Below, piece after piece: positions 27,302 through 36,590 of a stretch of 64,000 nt of DNA. A program made the position numbers and the translations under genes. A model generated the notes under the pieces. The model had not been told where the DNA came from, searched no databases, and was given only the letters and a program-made list of their open reading frames with translations. The number at the start of each line of letters is the position of its first letter. Position 1 is the first letter of the stretch. Origin of the DNA: Devosia sp. 67-54 (GTDB lineage Bacteria > Pseudomonadota > Alphaproteobacteria > Rhizobiales > Devosiaceae); assembly GCF_001899075.1 (NCBI RefSeq), contig NZ_MKVA01000005.1, forward strand, positions 868,001 to 932,000. Direction: 5' to 3'.

Positions 27302-30300
27302 ATGCACATCGATCGTCGGTACACCGAAGCCAACCAGGACGCCTATCGGGGCATCGAATTCCGCTCGACCACGAGCGAAATCCGCAACCCGGACGGCTCG
27401 GTCGTCTTCAAGCTCGAAGGCATGCAGGTGCCCTCGACCTGGTCGCAGGTGGCCGCCGACATCATCGCGCAGAAATATTTCCGCAAGGCCGGCGTCGCCA
27501 AGGTGCTGAAGAAAGTCGAGGAGAACGACGTCCCCTCCTGGCTGTGGCGCTCGGTGCCCGACGACAAGGCGCTCAAGGCGCTGCCCGAAAAGGAGCGCTA
27601 CGGCTCCGAGAGCGACAGCCGCCAGGTATTCCACCGCCTCGCCGGCACCTGGACCTATTGGGGCTGGAAGGGCAAATATTTCGACAGCGAGGACGACGCC
27701 CGCGCCTTCTACGACGAGCTCTGCTACATGCTCGCGACGCAGAAGGTGGCGCCCAATTCGCCGCAATGGTTCAATACCGGCCTGTTCTGGGCCTACGGCA
27801 TCGACGGCCCCGGCCAGGGCCATTTCTACGTCGACCCCTTCACCAAAAAGCTGGTGCAGTCCAAGAGCTCGTACGAGCACCCGCAGCCGCATGCCTGCTT
27901 CATCCAGTCGGTGAACGACGACCTCGTCAACGAGGGCGGCATCATGGATCTGTGGGTGCGCGAGGCGCGGCTGTTCAAATACGGCTCGGGCACCGGCTCC
28001 AATTTCTCGCAGTTGCGCGGCGAAGGCGAAAAGCTCAGTGGCGGCGGCAAGTCGTCCGGCCTGATGAGCTTTTTGAAGATCGGCGACCGCGCCGCCGGCG
28101 CCATCAAGTCGGGCGGCACCACCCGCCGCGCCGCCAAGATGGTGGTGGTCGACATCGACCATCCGGACATCGAGGCCTACATCAACTGGAAGGTGAAGGA
28201 GGAGCAGAAGGTCGCCGCCCTGGTCACCGGCTCCAAGGTCGTCAGCAAGCACCTCAAGGCCATCATGAAGGCCGCCGTGAACTGCGACGGCAATGGCGAC
28301 GACTGCTTCGACGTCGGCAAGAACCCGGCGCTGAAGCGCGCCGTCAAGGACGCCAAGAAGGCGCTGGTGCCCGAGAACTACGTGCAGCGGGTCATCCAGT
28401 TCGCGCGCCAAGGCTACACCGACATCGAATTCCCGATCTACGACACCGACTGGGATTCCGAGGCCTACCTCACCGTCTCCGGCCAGAACTCCAACAACAC
28501 CGTGCGCGTCACCGACGACTTCCTCAAGGCCGTCGAGACCGACGGCGAGTGGAACCTCGTCGGCCGCACCTCGGGCAAGATCACCAAGACGCTCAAGGCC
28601 CGCGATCTGTGGGAGTCGATCGGCTATGCCGCCTGGGCCTCGGCCGATCCGGGCATCCATTTCCACACCACCATCAACGAGTGGCACACCAGCCCCGCCG
28701 CCGGCCCGATCGTCGCGAGCAATCCGTGCTCGGAATACATGTTCCTCGACGACACCGCTTGCAATCTCGCCTCGGTCAATCTGCTGCCCTACCGCAATGC
28801 CGACGGCAGCTTCGACGTCGCCCGCTTCGAGCATACCTGCCGGCTGTGGACGATCGTGCTCGAAATCTCGGTGATGATGGCGCAGTTCCCCAGCCGCGCC
28901 ATCGCCGAGCGCTCGTTCCAGTACCGCACGCTCGGCATCGGCTACGCCAATATCGGCGGCCTGCTGATGACCTCGGGCATCCCCTATGACTCGGCGGAAG
29001 GCCGCGCCATCTGCGCCGCCATCACCGCGGTGATGACCGGCGCCTCCTATCTCGCCTCGGCCGAGATGGCCAAGGAGCTCGGCGCCTTCGCCGATTACGA
29101 GCGCAACGCCCCGCACATGCTGCGCGTCATGCGCAACCACCGCACCGCCGCGCACGGCAAGGCGGACGGCTATGAGGGCCTGTCGGTCAACCCGGTGCCG
29201 CTCGACCACGGCTCGCTCAAGGACAAGGCGCTGTCGGCGCGCGCCCGCTCGGTCTGGGACGAGGCGGTCGCGGCCGGCGAGCAGCACGGCTACCGCAACG
29301 CCCAGGTGTCGGTGATCGCCCCGACCGGCACGATCGGCCTCGTGATGGATTGCGACACCACCGGCATCGAGCCCGATTTCGCGCTGGTGAAGTTCAAGAA
29401 GCTCGCCGGCGGCGGCTATTTCAAGATCATCAACAACGCCGTGCCGCCGGCGCTGCGCACGCTGGGCTACAGCGAAAGCCAGATCGCCGAGATCGAGGCC
29501 TATGCCGTCGGCCACGGCAACCTCAACCAGGCGCCGGCGATCAACCCCTCCACGCTGCGCGCCAAGGGCTTCACCGACGACAAGATCGCCGCGCTCAACG
29601 CCGCCACCAAGGCCGCGTTCGACATCAAATTCGTGTTCAACCAGTGGACGCTGGGCGCCGACTTCCTCAAGGGCCTCGGCGTCACCGCCGAGCAGCTCGG
29701 CGACATGAATTTCGACCTGCTGAGCTTCCTCGGCTTTTCCAAAAAGGACATCGAGGCCGCCAACATCCATGTCTGCGGCGCCATGACCCTCGAGGGCGCG
29801 CCCGGGCTCAAGGCCGAGCACCTGCCGGTGTTCGACTGCGCCACCCCGTGCGGCAAGATCGGCAAGCGCTACCTTTCCGTCGACAGCCACATCCTGATGA
29901 TGGCGGCGGCGCAGCCGTTCATTTCGGGCGCCATCAGCAAGACCATCAACATGCCCAACGACGCCACCGTCGAGGACTGCAAGCAGTCCTACATGCTGAG
30001 CTGGCGCCTTGCCCTCAAGGCCAACGCCCTCTACCGCGACGGCTCCAAGCTGTCGCAGCCGCTCAACGCCTCGCTGATCGCCGATGACGACGAGGAAGAC
30101 GACGAGGCCGTCGACACCCTGCTCGCCGCCAGCCAGGCGGCGCGCGTGCCGCAGGTGGTGGAAAAGATCGTCGAGCGCATCGTCGCCACGCACGACCGCG
30201 AGAAGCTGCCGACGCGCCGCAAGGGCTACACGCAGAAGGCCATCGTCGGCGGCCACAAGGTGTATCTGCGCACCGGCGAATACGAGGACGGCCGGCTCGG

Positions 30301-31003
30301 CGAGATCTTCATCGACATGCACAAGGAAGGCGCCGCCTTCCGCGCCATGATGAACAATTTCGCCATCGCCGTCAGCCTCGGCCTGCAATACGGCGTGCCG
30401 CTCGACGAATATGTCGAGGCCTTCACCTTCACGCGCTTCGAGCCGGCCGGCATGGTCATGGGCAACGACCGCATCAAGAACGCCACCTCGCTGCTCGACT
30501 ACGTGTTCCGCGAGCTGGCGGTGAGCTATCTCGACCGCGAGGATCTGGCGCACGTCCATCCCGATGCCGGCAACATGTCGCTGGGCAAGGGCGTCGCCGA
30601 GGACGCCGCGGTGCGTGCCCCGGCCCCCGCCCCAGTGCCGGCACAGAACGTCGTTTCACGCGGCATGACGCGCGGCAAGCTGCAGGGCCAGAACCTGCTC
30701 TTGGTGCAGGGCGGCCCGCACGCCCAGTTCAACCCGGTGGCCTCGATCCAGCAGAGCACGGTGACGGCGCTCAAGAGCTCCACCGCCCTCAAGGCCGACC
30801 CCAACCCCAGCGTCTTCAACGCCGGCGAGCTCGACCCCATCCCCTCCCCGCCCCCCAGCCAGGACGCGGGCAAACTGAGGGCGCAAGCGCAGATGCAGGG
30901 CTACACGGGGGATCAGTGCAGCAACTGCAACAGCATGCGCATGAAGGTCAGCGGGCACTGCATGGTGTGCGAGGACTGCGGCACGACCACGGGGTGTAGT
31001 TGA
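27302..31003 (+). CDS. nrdJ: Vitamin B12-dependent ribonucleotide reductase (class II)
   Basis: This 1,233-residue adenosylcobalamin-dependent enzyme makes deoxyribonucleotides for DNA synthesis with or without oxygen. The N-terminal MHIDRRYT and [13 protein letters not shown] fit the large alphaproteobacterial class II type. The core shows [21 protein letters not shown], and [20 protein letters not shown] with the active-site Cys and Glu. The C-terminus carries a CxxC...CxxC metal-binding or redox tail (CSNC, CMVCEDC). The start is ATG 27302. Upstream NrdR-type boxes suggest repression when dNTP is plentiful. Confidence 0.96.
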   Translation: MHIDRRYTEANQDAYRGIEFRSTTSEIRNPDGSVVFKLEGMQVPSTWSQVAADIIAQKYFRKAGVAKVLKKVEENDVPSWLWRSVPDDKALKALPEKERYGSESDSRQVFHRLAGTWTYWGWKGKYFDSEDDARAFYDELCYMLATQKVAPNSPQWFNTGLFWAYGIDGPGQGHFYVDPFTKKLVQSKSSYEHPQPHACFIQSVNDDLVNEGGIMDLWVREARLFKYGSGTGSNFSQLRGEGEKLSGGGKSSGLMSFLKIGDRAAGAIKSGGTTRRAAKMVVVDIDHPDIEAYINWKVKEEQKVAALVTGSKVVSKHLKAIMKAAVNCDGNGDDCFDVGKNPALKRAVKDAKKALVPENYVQRVIQFARQGYTDIEFPIYDTDWDSEAYLTVSGQNSNNTVRVTDDFLKAVETDGEWNLVGRTSGKITKTLKARDLWESIGYAAWASADPGIHFHTTINEWHTSPAAGPIVASNPCSEYMFLDDTACNLASVNLLPYRNADGSFDVARFEHTCRLWTIVLEISVMMAQFPSRAIAERSFQYRTLGIGYANIGGLLMTSGIPYDSAEGRAICAAITAVMTGASYLASAEMAKELGAFADYERNAPHMLRVMRNHRTAAHGKADGYEGLSVNPVPLDHGSLKDKALSARARSVWDEAVAAGEQHGYRNAQVSVIAPTGTIGLVMDCDTTGIEPDFALVKFKKLAGGGYFKIINNAVPPALRTLGYSESQIAEIEAYAVGHGNLNQAPAINPSTLRAKGFTDDKIAALNAATKAAFDIKFVFNQWTLGADFLKGLGVTAEQLGDMNFDLLSFLGFSKKDIEAANIHVCGAMTLEGAPGLKAEHLPVFDCATPCGKIGKRYLSVDSHILMMAAAQPFISGAISKTINMPNDATVEDCKQSYMLSWRLALKANALYRDGSKLSQPLNASLIADDDEEDDEAVDTLLAASQAARVPQVVEKIVERIVATHDREKLPTRRKGYTQKAIVGGHKVYLRTGEYEDGRLGEIFIDMHKEGAAFRAMMNNFAIAVSLGLQYGVPLDEYVEAFTFTRFEPAGMVMGNDRIKNATSLLDYVFRELAVSYLDREDLAHVHPDAGNMSLGKGVAEDAAVRAPAPAPVPAQNVVSRGMTRGKLQGQNLLLVQGGPHAQFNPVASIQQSTVTALKSSTALKADPNPSVFNAGELDPIPSPPPSQDAGKLRAQAQMQGYTGDQCSNCNSMRMKVSGHCMVCEDCGTTTGCS

Positions 31004-31031
31004 GGACTAGATACCACAACGGCGTCCAAAA

Positions 31032-32054
31032 GTGATTCGCCGACGAACAGTTCTTGTGGTTGGAGCCGGTGCGAGCACCAACTTCGGACTTCCTGCTGGC
31101 GCTGGGCTGAAGTCAGACATTGCGACCTTGATGAAGTATCAAGTCGATCGGACAGTTTCCGGCAATCTCAGCAGGATCTTTTTTACACTGGAACGAGCGT
31201 CTCGAGACAAGCGGCTGGAGATGCCTGATCTCAATGTAGTCCTTGATGCTGCTCGCGAGATACGAGGAGCGATGTCGATCGCTCAATCGATCGATAACTA
31301 CCTCGATGCCCACAGGGCAGATTCCGTCATCAATCTCGTGGGAAAGATGGCAATTTGCCAAGCGATCATTGAGCGCGAAGCGACGTCTAACATAACCAGT
31401 CCGGATAGCTCAAACATCTACAACCAGTTTGACTTTTCGAGATCAGAAAACACTTGGCTCAATGCATTCCTGAGGAAGGTGACCGAGGGTATACCCCGCG
31501 AGGAGATTGAGCGCGTTTTTGCTAACGTAGCGATCGTTACGTTTAACTATGACCGTTGCATCGAGCAGTACCTATTTTACGCGCTACAGCGATACTACCG
31601 CGCCTCCGAGCAGGATGTGATCTCAGCTCTCAGCAACCTCCAAATAGTCCATGTCTATGGAAAAGTCGGCAGACTCCCCTGGCAGAGAGGCGCTAGTAGC
31701 GCCGTTCCATTTGGCGACCTCTCCAAAGCCAATCTCTTCGATGTTGCATCTACTATCTCCACTTTCACCGAGGCGCGGTACGACTCGGCGGTGATTGATG
31801 ACATCGCCGCGGCTTTCGACAACGCTGTTCGCATCATATTTCTCGGCTTTTCCTTTCAAGAACAGAACGTCGACGTACTGCCCCAGGTAGCGTCCCATGT
31901 GGACATCTTCGGTACCGCTCAGGGCATGTCCAATACCAACCTAAAAGTAATAGAAAATAAGCTTCCTGCGCACTTCAAGTTGGTTAAGCAATTGGTACTG
32001 GACGACATTGGCGCCGAAGCTTTCATTGACAATTATTGGCGCGTTCTAGAATGA
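31032..32054 (+). CDS. SIR2-like domain protein, possible NAD-cleaving defence protein
   Basis: This 340-residue protein has no other recognisable domain. Landmarks of SIR2-like domains are GAGAST (11-16, nucleotide loop), VTFNYD with Asn172 and Asp174, VHVYG with His207, and IIFLGFSFQEQNVDVL (268-283). The Asn and His correspond to the pair needed for NAD cleavage in defence proteins such as ThsA and DSR2. The gene is clearly AT-richer than its neighbours: hand counts give 26/60 GC at 31381-31440 and 24/60 at 31921-31980, against 46/60 at 30601-30660 in nrdJ. Recent transfer is likely. GTG 31032 is the start; no Shine-Dalgarno is visible. Anti-phage function is an inference. Confidence 0.75.
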   Translation: MIRRRTVLVVGAGASTNFGLPAGAGLKSDIATLMKYQVDRTVSGNLSRIFFTLERASRDKRLEMPDLNVVLDAAREIRGAMSIAQSIDNYLDAHRADSVINLVGKMAICQAIIEREATSNITSPDSSNIYNQFDFSRSENTWLNAFLRKVTEGIPREEIERVFANVAIVTFNYDRCIEQYLFYALQRYYRASEQDVISALSNLQIVHVYGKVGRLPWQRGASSAVPFGDLSKANLFDVASTISTFTEARYDSAVIDDIAAAFDNAVRIIFLGFSFQEQNVDVLPQVASHVDIFGTAQGMSNTNLKVIENKLPAHFKLVKQLVLDDIGAEAFIDNYWRVLE

Positions 32055-32352
32055 CGCTCCTATCGAATTGATCCTTCTTGAGCTACCATCTCTTACCGTC
32101 AGTAGCCGGCACCGTGGTTCTAGCCTATACACGAGCACTCACACCCGTGACCCGCGGCATTGAGGCAGGCTGGGGAGCCACGACAACTGCCAAACTGGTT
32201 TCAACAGGTTTCATCAATCGAAAACACAATGAACCGTGCGGGTGGCGGCCGGTCGAACTCCTCGCGGTGCCGTTCACCATAACCGCATTGCCATCTTGTT
32301 CACGTCATGAGCGCGCGGTTCTTTGGTCCACAGTTTCACTTGGATCATTGCC
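32055..32352 (+). other. intergenic remainder of the low-GC island
   Basis: No gene, tRNA or clear attachment repeat is recognised here. A short open frame from 32078 runs into the shadow of the next gene and has no family resemblance. Base composition is intermediate, so the right edge of the transferred segment probably lies in this stretch. Confidence 0.4.
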
Positions 32353-32739
32353 ATGCCCCTCCGCCTCGTCCTTACCCTCGCCCTCCTCCCCGCTCTCCTC
32401 ATCACTCCCGCGCTCGCCAAGAGCCATGGGCAGATCCTCAGCAGTGGCGGGGCCTACAGCACCGCGGCCAAGCCCGGCGCCGACATTCCGGCGATCTGCA
32501 AGAACATCCTCGCCAAGCAGAACAGCTCCAAGCAGGCGATGGCCGATGCGGCGCAGCTGTATTTTCACGGCACGCTGATGGGCCAGAAATGCGTGGCGGT
32601 CGACTACGTCAAGGCGATCACGCTGATGAAGGCCTCGGGCCACATCGGCGAATACAACAGCCTCGTCCACGCGCTCAGGGAGCGTGCCGCCAGCGGCAAC
32701 GCGCTCGCCGTGGCGGCGGTGGCCAGGCTCAAGCTGTAG
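32353..32739 (+). CDS. Small exported protein with a Sel1-like helical segment
   Basis: This 128-residue protein has a signal peptide (about 1-23, LVLTLALLPALLITPALA) and a helical mature part. The stretch AAQLYFHGTLMGQKCVAVDYVKAITLMKASG followed by a second AxxGNxLAxAAxARL helix looks like one or two Sel1-type repeats, which usually mediate protein contacts. Two cysteines could pair in the periplasm. ATG 32353 places the signal at the N-terminus. It is monocistronic and flanked by the SIR2-like island and a REP-like element. Confidence 0.6.
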   Translation: MPLRLVLTLALLPALLITPALAKSHGQILSSGGAYSTAAKPGADIPAICKNILAKQNSSKQAMADAAQLYFHGTLMGQKCVAVDYVKAITLMKASGHIGEYNSLVHALRERAASGNALAVAAVARLKL

Positions 32740-32810
32740 CCTCGATTTCTAACGCGCGGCCAAACGGCAAAGCGCTGGCGACCGGCGGGCGCCGACGCCG
32801 GCAGTCCTTC

Positions 32811-32904
32811 ACATCGTCATTCCCGCGCAGGCGGGACTCCAGGCGGAGTGTTCGGACGTCCGCGAGCCCGGTCTGGATTCCCGCCTGCGCGGGAATGACG
32901 ATGT
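32811..32904. repeat. REP-like palindromic element with perfect 26-bp arms
   Basis: The arms at 32811-32836 and 32879-32904 are exact reverse complements over 26 bases. Each contains the CGTCATTCCCGC core common to dispersed proteobacterial palindromes. The 42-base interior holds a further palindrome, CGGACGTCCG. It lies between two same-strand genes and does not end in a T-run. Such elements are mobilised by REP-associated transposases in trans or act in mRNA stability. Confidence 0.75.
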
Positions 32905-33044
32905 CGGAAATACAGGGAACGACGATCGAGGTGGGCGAAGCCCAGGCCCTGCAATCGATCCACCTGTTCCTCTCCTCCGTAAACGGGGAGAGGATTGCCG
33001 GCGCGGCCGCTTGCGCTCCGTCGCCATCGCGCTATCCTCCCCTC

Positions 33045-33506
33045 ATGCCCCACCTCACCCCCTTCGAGCGCATCACCCTCGCCGTCGAAGCCCAGATTCC
33101 GCTGGTGCGCGCCATGGAGGCGGCGCTGGGCAGGGAGCAGGCGCACAAGCTGGTGCGCGCGGCGCTCGACAAGTCCAACCGCGCCATGGTGGCGAAGCGC
33201 GGGAGCCTGCTCGATATCGACACCCTCGCGGCCGAGTTCGCCGGCTTCGGCGAGGGCGTGCGCTACGAGTTCACCACGCTGGAGCAGACTGAAACGACGC
33301 TCCGGAACGAGGTTACACATTGCGACTATGCCGCGTTCATGCAGCGCATCGGCGCCCGCGACCTCGGCGAGCTTTTGATCTGCGACGGCGATTTCGCCAT
33401 GGCCGACGAGCTCGGCCTCAAACTCGAACGCACCACCACCTGCATGGCCGGCGACGGCCACTGCAATTTCTGCTACCACGTCAAGCCTGCCGCCCCCGCC
33501 GCCTGA
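33045..33506 (+). CDS. ATC hydrolase-like family protein (L-2-amino-thiazoline-4-carboxylic acid hydrolase fold)
   Basis: This 153-residue protein has a helical N-terminal half and a C-terminal module with FTTLEQTETTLRNEVTHCDYAAFMQRIG and TTCMAGDGHCNFCYHV. This arrangement, a conserved Cys before the last helix and a CMAxGxxxCxF-type ending, matches the family named after L-2-amino-thiazoline-4-carboxylic acid hydrolase. In most bacteria the real substrate is unknown. ATG 33045 was chosen by domain extent; no Shine-Dalgarno is visible. Upstream sequence in the same frame covers the REP-like element and is not coding. Confidence 0.7.
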   Translation: MPHLTPFERITLAVEAQIPLVRAMEAALGREQAHKLVRAALDKSNRAMVAKRGSLLDIDTLAAEFAGFGEGVRYEFTTLEQTETTLRNEVTHCDYAAFMQRIGARDLGELLICDGDFAMADELGLKLERTTTCMAGDGHCNFCYHVKPAAPAA

Positions 33507-33674
33507 CGCCCTCCCGCCGCCGCCGGCGCCACTCCGCTGCCGGGCCTGTCGCAGGGCGTGTTGGCCGGCCGGCCGCCTTCGCTTCCACGAAAACGCCGCC
33601 ACCCGCCGTCTCGCCGCCGAGGCGGACGGCGGTATCGAGGCGTCCGCTCGCCCTGTGCACAAAAGCAAACGTCG

Positions 33675-33689
33675 TTAACGCGATCTTAA
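33675..33689. promoter_or_regulatory. candidate CtrA full site
   Basis: TTAA at 33675-33678 and TTAA at 33686-33689 are exactly seven bases apart, the CtrA consensus. It is 192 bases upstream of the MFS start. TTAA pairs are rare by chance in such GC-rich DNA, but regulation is unproven. Confidence 0.35.
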
Positions 33690-33752
33690 CGATTGTGAAG
33701 CAACTCTAAATGCGTTCGGTCGGCGGCCGCACCTCTTCGGGCCAGATACGTC

Positions 33753-33784
33753 TGGTGTCCCTCTTCCCCGCCGGCCGGACACCA
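33753..33784. repeat. 8-bp inverted repeat upstream of the MFS gene
   Basis: TGGTGTCC (33753-33760) and GGACACCA (33777-33784) form a perfect inverted repeat with a 16-base GC-rich loop. It could be an operator or a weak RNA hairpin; no T-run follows directly. Confidence 0.3.
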
Positions 33785-33880
33785 ATCTCCTCAGCCTCCT
33801 CGAAAAAATTGCGCGGCGCATGTCGATCCGCTGGTTCGCCGTTCGTCAACACGGCACACTAGCCAGTGGAGGATCTCGGA

Positions 33881-35098
33881 ATGGCATCGCGTTACGGCTG
33901 GGTGATCGTCGCGGCGGGCGCGCTCATCACCTGCGTGGCAATGGGGGCGATGTTCGCCCTGCCCGTCTATTTGCAGCCCATCGCCGAGGACACCGGCTGG
34001 AGCCATGCCGGCATCTCCTTCGCCATGACCATCGGCTTTCTGGTCATGGGCGTCGCCGGCTTCCTGTGGGGCACGCTCAGCGACCGCATCGGGCCGCGCC
34101 CGGTGGTGCTGATCGCCGCCGCCATGCTCGGCGCCGGCCTGTTCATCGCCAGCCGCGCCAGCGATCTGCTGGTCTTCCAGCTCGCCTATGGCGGCCTCGT
34201 CGGCGCCGCGGGCGGCGCCTTCTTCGCCCCCATCATCGCCGCCACCGTCGGCTGGTTCGACAAGCACCGCAGCCTCGCGGTGTCGCTGGTTTCGGTCGGC
34301 GGCGGCGTGGCGCCGATGGTGATGACGCCGCTCGCCTCCATCCTCATCGGCAGCTATGGCTGGCGCCTGGCGATGCTGTCCATCGGCCTCGCCGCGGTGC
34401 TGGTGATCCTGCCCACGGCGCTGCTGATCCGCCGTGCCCCGGCCGCGGCCGAGCTGCCGGCCGGCGCGCCCGCGGCCGAGCCGGCGAAGCCGGTTTCGGT
34501 GGGGGCGGCGCTGCGCACGCCGCAATTCATCGTGCTCGCGGCAACGTTCTTTCTGTGCTGCGCGGCGCATTCCGGGCCGATCTTCCACACCGTCAGCTAC
34601 GCCATGATCTGTGGCGCCACGCCGCTGGCGGCGGCCAGCATCTACAGCGTCGAGGGCGTGTCGGGGCTGTTCGGCCGGCTGATCTTCGGCGTGCTCGCCG
34701 ACCGCTTCGGCGCACGGCGGCTGATCCTGGGCGGGCTGCTGCTGCAGGCCGCCGGCATCTACAGCTACATCTACGTGTCGCAGCTGCCGCATTTCTACCT
34801 GCTGGCGCTGGTGCTGGGCATGGCCTATGGCGGGGTGATGCCGCTCTATTCGGTGCTGGCGCGCGACTATTTCAGCCAGTCGATGATGGGCACCGTGCTC
34901 GGCGCCGCCACCATGGTGTCGAGCATCGGCATGGCCTTCGGGCCGGTGGGCGGCGGCTGGCTCTACGACACCTTCGGCACCTATCACTGGCTCTACATCG
35001 CCTCGGCCGCCGTGGGGCTGGGCGCGGCGCTGATGGCCCTCGCCTTCCCGCCGCCCGGCAAGCCCGCGGGGCTGGCACCCGCGCCGCAGCCGGCCTGA
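33881..35098 (+). CDS. Major facilitator superfamily transporter
   Basis: This 405-residue inner-membrane protein has twelve predicted helices in two halves. The loop between helices 2 and 3 has the MFS signature GTLSDRIGPRPV, with a matching GVLADRFGARRL in the second half. The layout resembles the oxalate/formate-antiporter or monocarboxylate group (YGWVIVAAG start, DTGWSHAGISFAMT), so an organic acid substrate is plausible but unproven. GGAGG at 33868-33872 selects ATG 33881. It appears monocistronic. Confidence 0.88.
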   Translation: MASRYGWVIVAAGALITCVAMGAMFALPVYLQPIAEDTGWSHAGISFAMTIGFLVMGVAGFLWGTLSDRIGPRPVVLIAAAMLGAGLFIASRASDLLVFQLAYGGLVGAAGGAFFAPIIAATVGWFDKHRSLAVSLVSVGGGVAPMVMTPLASILIGSYGWRLAMLSIGLAAVLVILPTALLIRRAPAAAELPAGAPAAEPAKPVSVGAALRTPQFIVLAATFFLCCAAHSGPIFHTVSYAMICGATPLAAASIYSVEGVSGLFGRLIFGVLADRFGARRLILGGLLLQAAGIYSYIYVSQLPHFYLLALVLGMAYGGVMPLYSVLARDYFSQSMMGTVLGAATMVSSIGMAFGPVGGGWLYDTFGTYHWLYIASAAVGLGAALMALAFPPPGKPAGLAPAPQPA

Positions 35099-35163
35099 CC
35101 GGCTGCCTTTCCTCCGTCACGGTGCCGGGCTAGCGTCCGGCCCCCACCCCAAAGGAGATGTCG

Positions 35164-35577
35164 ATGACCAGCAGCCGGCTCAACCCCTATCTCAGCTTCG
35201 ACGACAGCGCCCGCGCCGCCATGGAGTTCTACAAATCGGTGTTCGGCGGCACGCTGACGCTCTCCACCTTCGGCGAGGCCGGCATGTCCCAGGCCGAGGG
35301 CGACAAGGACAAGATCATGCACGGCCAGCTCGAAACGCCGGCCGGCTACACGCTGATGGGCTCCGACACCCCCGCCAGCATGGGCGCGCCGCGCCCCAAT
35401 GGCGCGGTGTCGCTGTCCGGCGACGACGAGGCATCGCTCAAGGCCTATTGGGACAAGCTCAGCGTGGGCGGCACGGTTTTCGTGCCGCTCGAAAAAGCCC
35501 CCTGGGGCGACAGCTTCGGCATGCTGGCCGACAAATTCGGCGTGTCCTGGATGGTCAACATCGCCGGCGCGCGCTGA
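35164..35577 (+). CDS. VOC-family protein, PhnB-like
   Basis: This 137-residue protein begins LNPYLSFDDSARAAMEFYKSVFGG, the standard opening of PhnB-like VOC proteins, and contains MHGQLETPAGYTLMGSD and WGDSFGMLADKFGVSWMVNI. PhnB-type proteins were once annotated as ubiquinone methyltransferases; their role is not established. AAAGGAG at 35151-35157 with seven-base spacing favours ATG 35164 over ATG 35158. The Nudix gene follows 14 bases downstream and is probably cotranscribed. Confidence 0.85.
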   Translation: MTSSRLNPYLSFDDSARAAMEFYKSVFGGTLTLSTFGEAGMSQAEGDKDKIMHGQLETPAGYTLMGSDTPASMGAPRPNGAVSLSGDDEASLKAYWDKLSVGGTVFVPLEKAPWGDSFGMLADKFGVSWMVNIAGAR

Positions 35578-35591
35578 GGCGCGCCGGCGCC

Positions 35592-36059
35592 ATGCCCGCG
35601 ATTTCCGCCGGCATCGTGCTGTTCCGCCGGCGGGCCGGCAGGGTGGACGTCTTCCTCGTCCATCCCGGCGGTCCGTTCTGGGCCAGCAAGGACGAGGCCG
35701 GCTGGTCGATTCCCAAGGGCCTCGCCGATGCCGGCGAGGAGCACGAGGCGGCGGCACGGCGCGAATTCGCCGAGGAGGTCGGCGCCGTTCCCGGCGGCGC
35801 ATTGCTGCCGCTCGGCAGCTTCCGGCAGTCGGGCGGCAAGACCATCGTCGCCTTCGCGCTCGAGGGCGAGTTCGACCCGGCGGCGCTCCAATCGAACACA
35901 ACCGAGATCGTCTGGCCGCCCCGCTCCGGCCGAACGCTCACCATCCCGGAAATCGACCGCGCCGGCTGGTTCGACCTCGAGACGGCGGCGCACAAGCTGC
36001 ATCTGGGTCAGCGCCCGATCCTCGCGGCCCTGCGCGGCAGGCTCGGCGGCAACGACTAG
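35592..36059 (+). CDS. Nudix hydrolase
   Basis: This 155-residue protein is a single Nudix domain that would hydrolyse a nucleoside diphosphate linked to another group. The Nudix box fits exactly: G, five residues, E, seven residues, REFAEEVG (within GLADAGEEHEAAARREFAEE). The preceding PGGPFWASKDEAGWSIPKG is typical of a group that includes diadenosine-polyphosphate hydrolases. Substrate is uncertain. No clear Shine-Dalgarno precedes ATG 35592, so coupling to the VOC gene is likely. Confidence 0.9.
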   Translation: MPAISAGIVLFRRRAGRVDVFLVHPGGPFWASKDEAGWSIPKGLADAGEEHEAAARREFAEEVGAVPGGALLPLGSFRQSGGKTIVAFALEGEFDPAALQSNTTEIVWPPRSGRTLTIPEIDRAGWFDLETAAHKLHLGQRPILAALRGRLGGND

Positions 36060-36116
36060 CGCGGGAACCTTCATTGCGACTATCCATTGCTGCACTGGGT
36101 CAATGAGGGATTCTCC

Positions 36117-36590
36117 ATGCGATATCTGCGCCTCGCGGCCGTGATTGTTCCGGCGCTCCTGCTGGCTGCCTGCGGCGGCGACTCCAATCCGCCCCCGGCA
36201 CAGCCCTCCGCTGCGCCGTCGACGGCCGCGCCCGCAGCCCCGGCGCCGGCCGCCCCGCCGCAGAGCAAGCCCGCCAGCGACAAGGACCTCGCACCATTGT
36301 TCGGCACCTGGGGGCTCGATCCGGCCAATTGCGGCGCGCAGGTCCTCAAGATCAGCAAGACGCGCTTCGAGGGCCCCGGCAGCGGCTGCGACATCACCGG
36401 CTTCAACGACAATGGCGACGGCACCTACACCGCCACCATGAGCTGCACGGCCAAGGGCCAGTCGTCGACCGAGCGCATCCAGATGCGGCCGATCTTCGCC
36501 CCGAGCGGCGAAGGCATCGACCTCACCTATCTCGACCGCGACAACCTCAAATCCGAAGTGCTGCGCTGCGACGTGCCGAAAAAGCAGTGA
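36117..36590 (+). CDS. Predicted lipoprotein of unknown function
   Basis: This 157-residue protein has a lipoprotein signal with lipobox LLAAC at about residue 18, then a Pro/Ala-rich linker (about 22-50). A compact domain follows, beginning FGTWGLDPANCG and ending VLRCDVPKKQ, with paired cysteines and alternating strands. It resembles small lipocalin-like or Alpha/beta-barrel inhibitor-like domains but I cannot name a family. GAGGGA six bases before ATG 36117 sets the start. It ends at the base before the convergent membrane protein stop. Confidence 0.75.
   Translation: MRYLRLAAVIVPALLLAACGGDSNPPPAQPSAAPSTAAPAAPAPAAPPQSKPASDKDLAPLFGTWGLDPANCGAQVLKISKTRFEGPGSGCDITGFNDNGDGTYTATMSCTAKGQSSTERIQMRPIFAPSGEGIDLTYLDRDNLKSEVLRCDVPKKQ

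Larger units (their letters stand above)
33507..33880. other. intergenic region with CtrA-type box and inverted repeat
   Basis: No gene is recognised in this 374-base stretch. It has an AT-rich patch around 33660-33715 containing a TTAA-N7-TTAA motif, and an eight-base inverted repeat at 33753-33784. It probably carries the promoter of the MFS gene that begins at 33881. Confidence 0.4.

Noticed and set aside
27041-30559. A 1,172-residue open frame on the minus strand opposite nrdJ
   Set aside because: It is a shadow of nrdJ and crosses the NrdR boxes; no domain or plausible start.
32078-32578. A 166-residue plus-strand frame after the SIR2-like gene
   Set aside because: Its second half is an out-of-frame reading of the following signal-peptide gene and the first half has no family resemblance.
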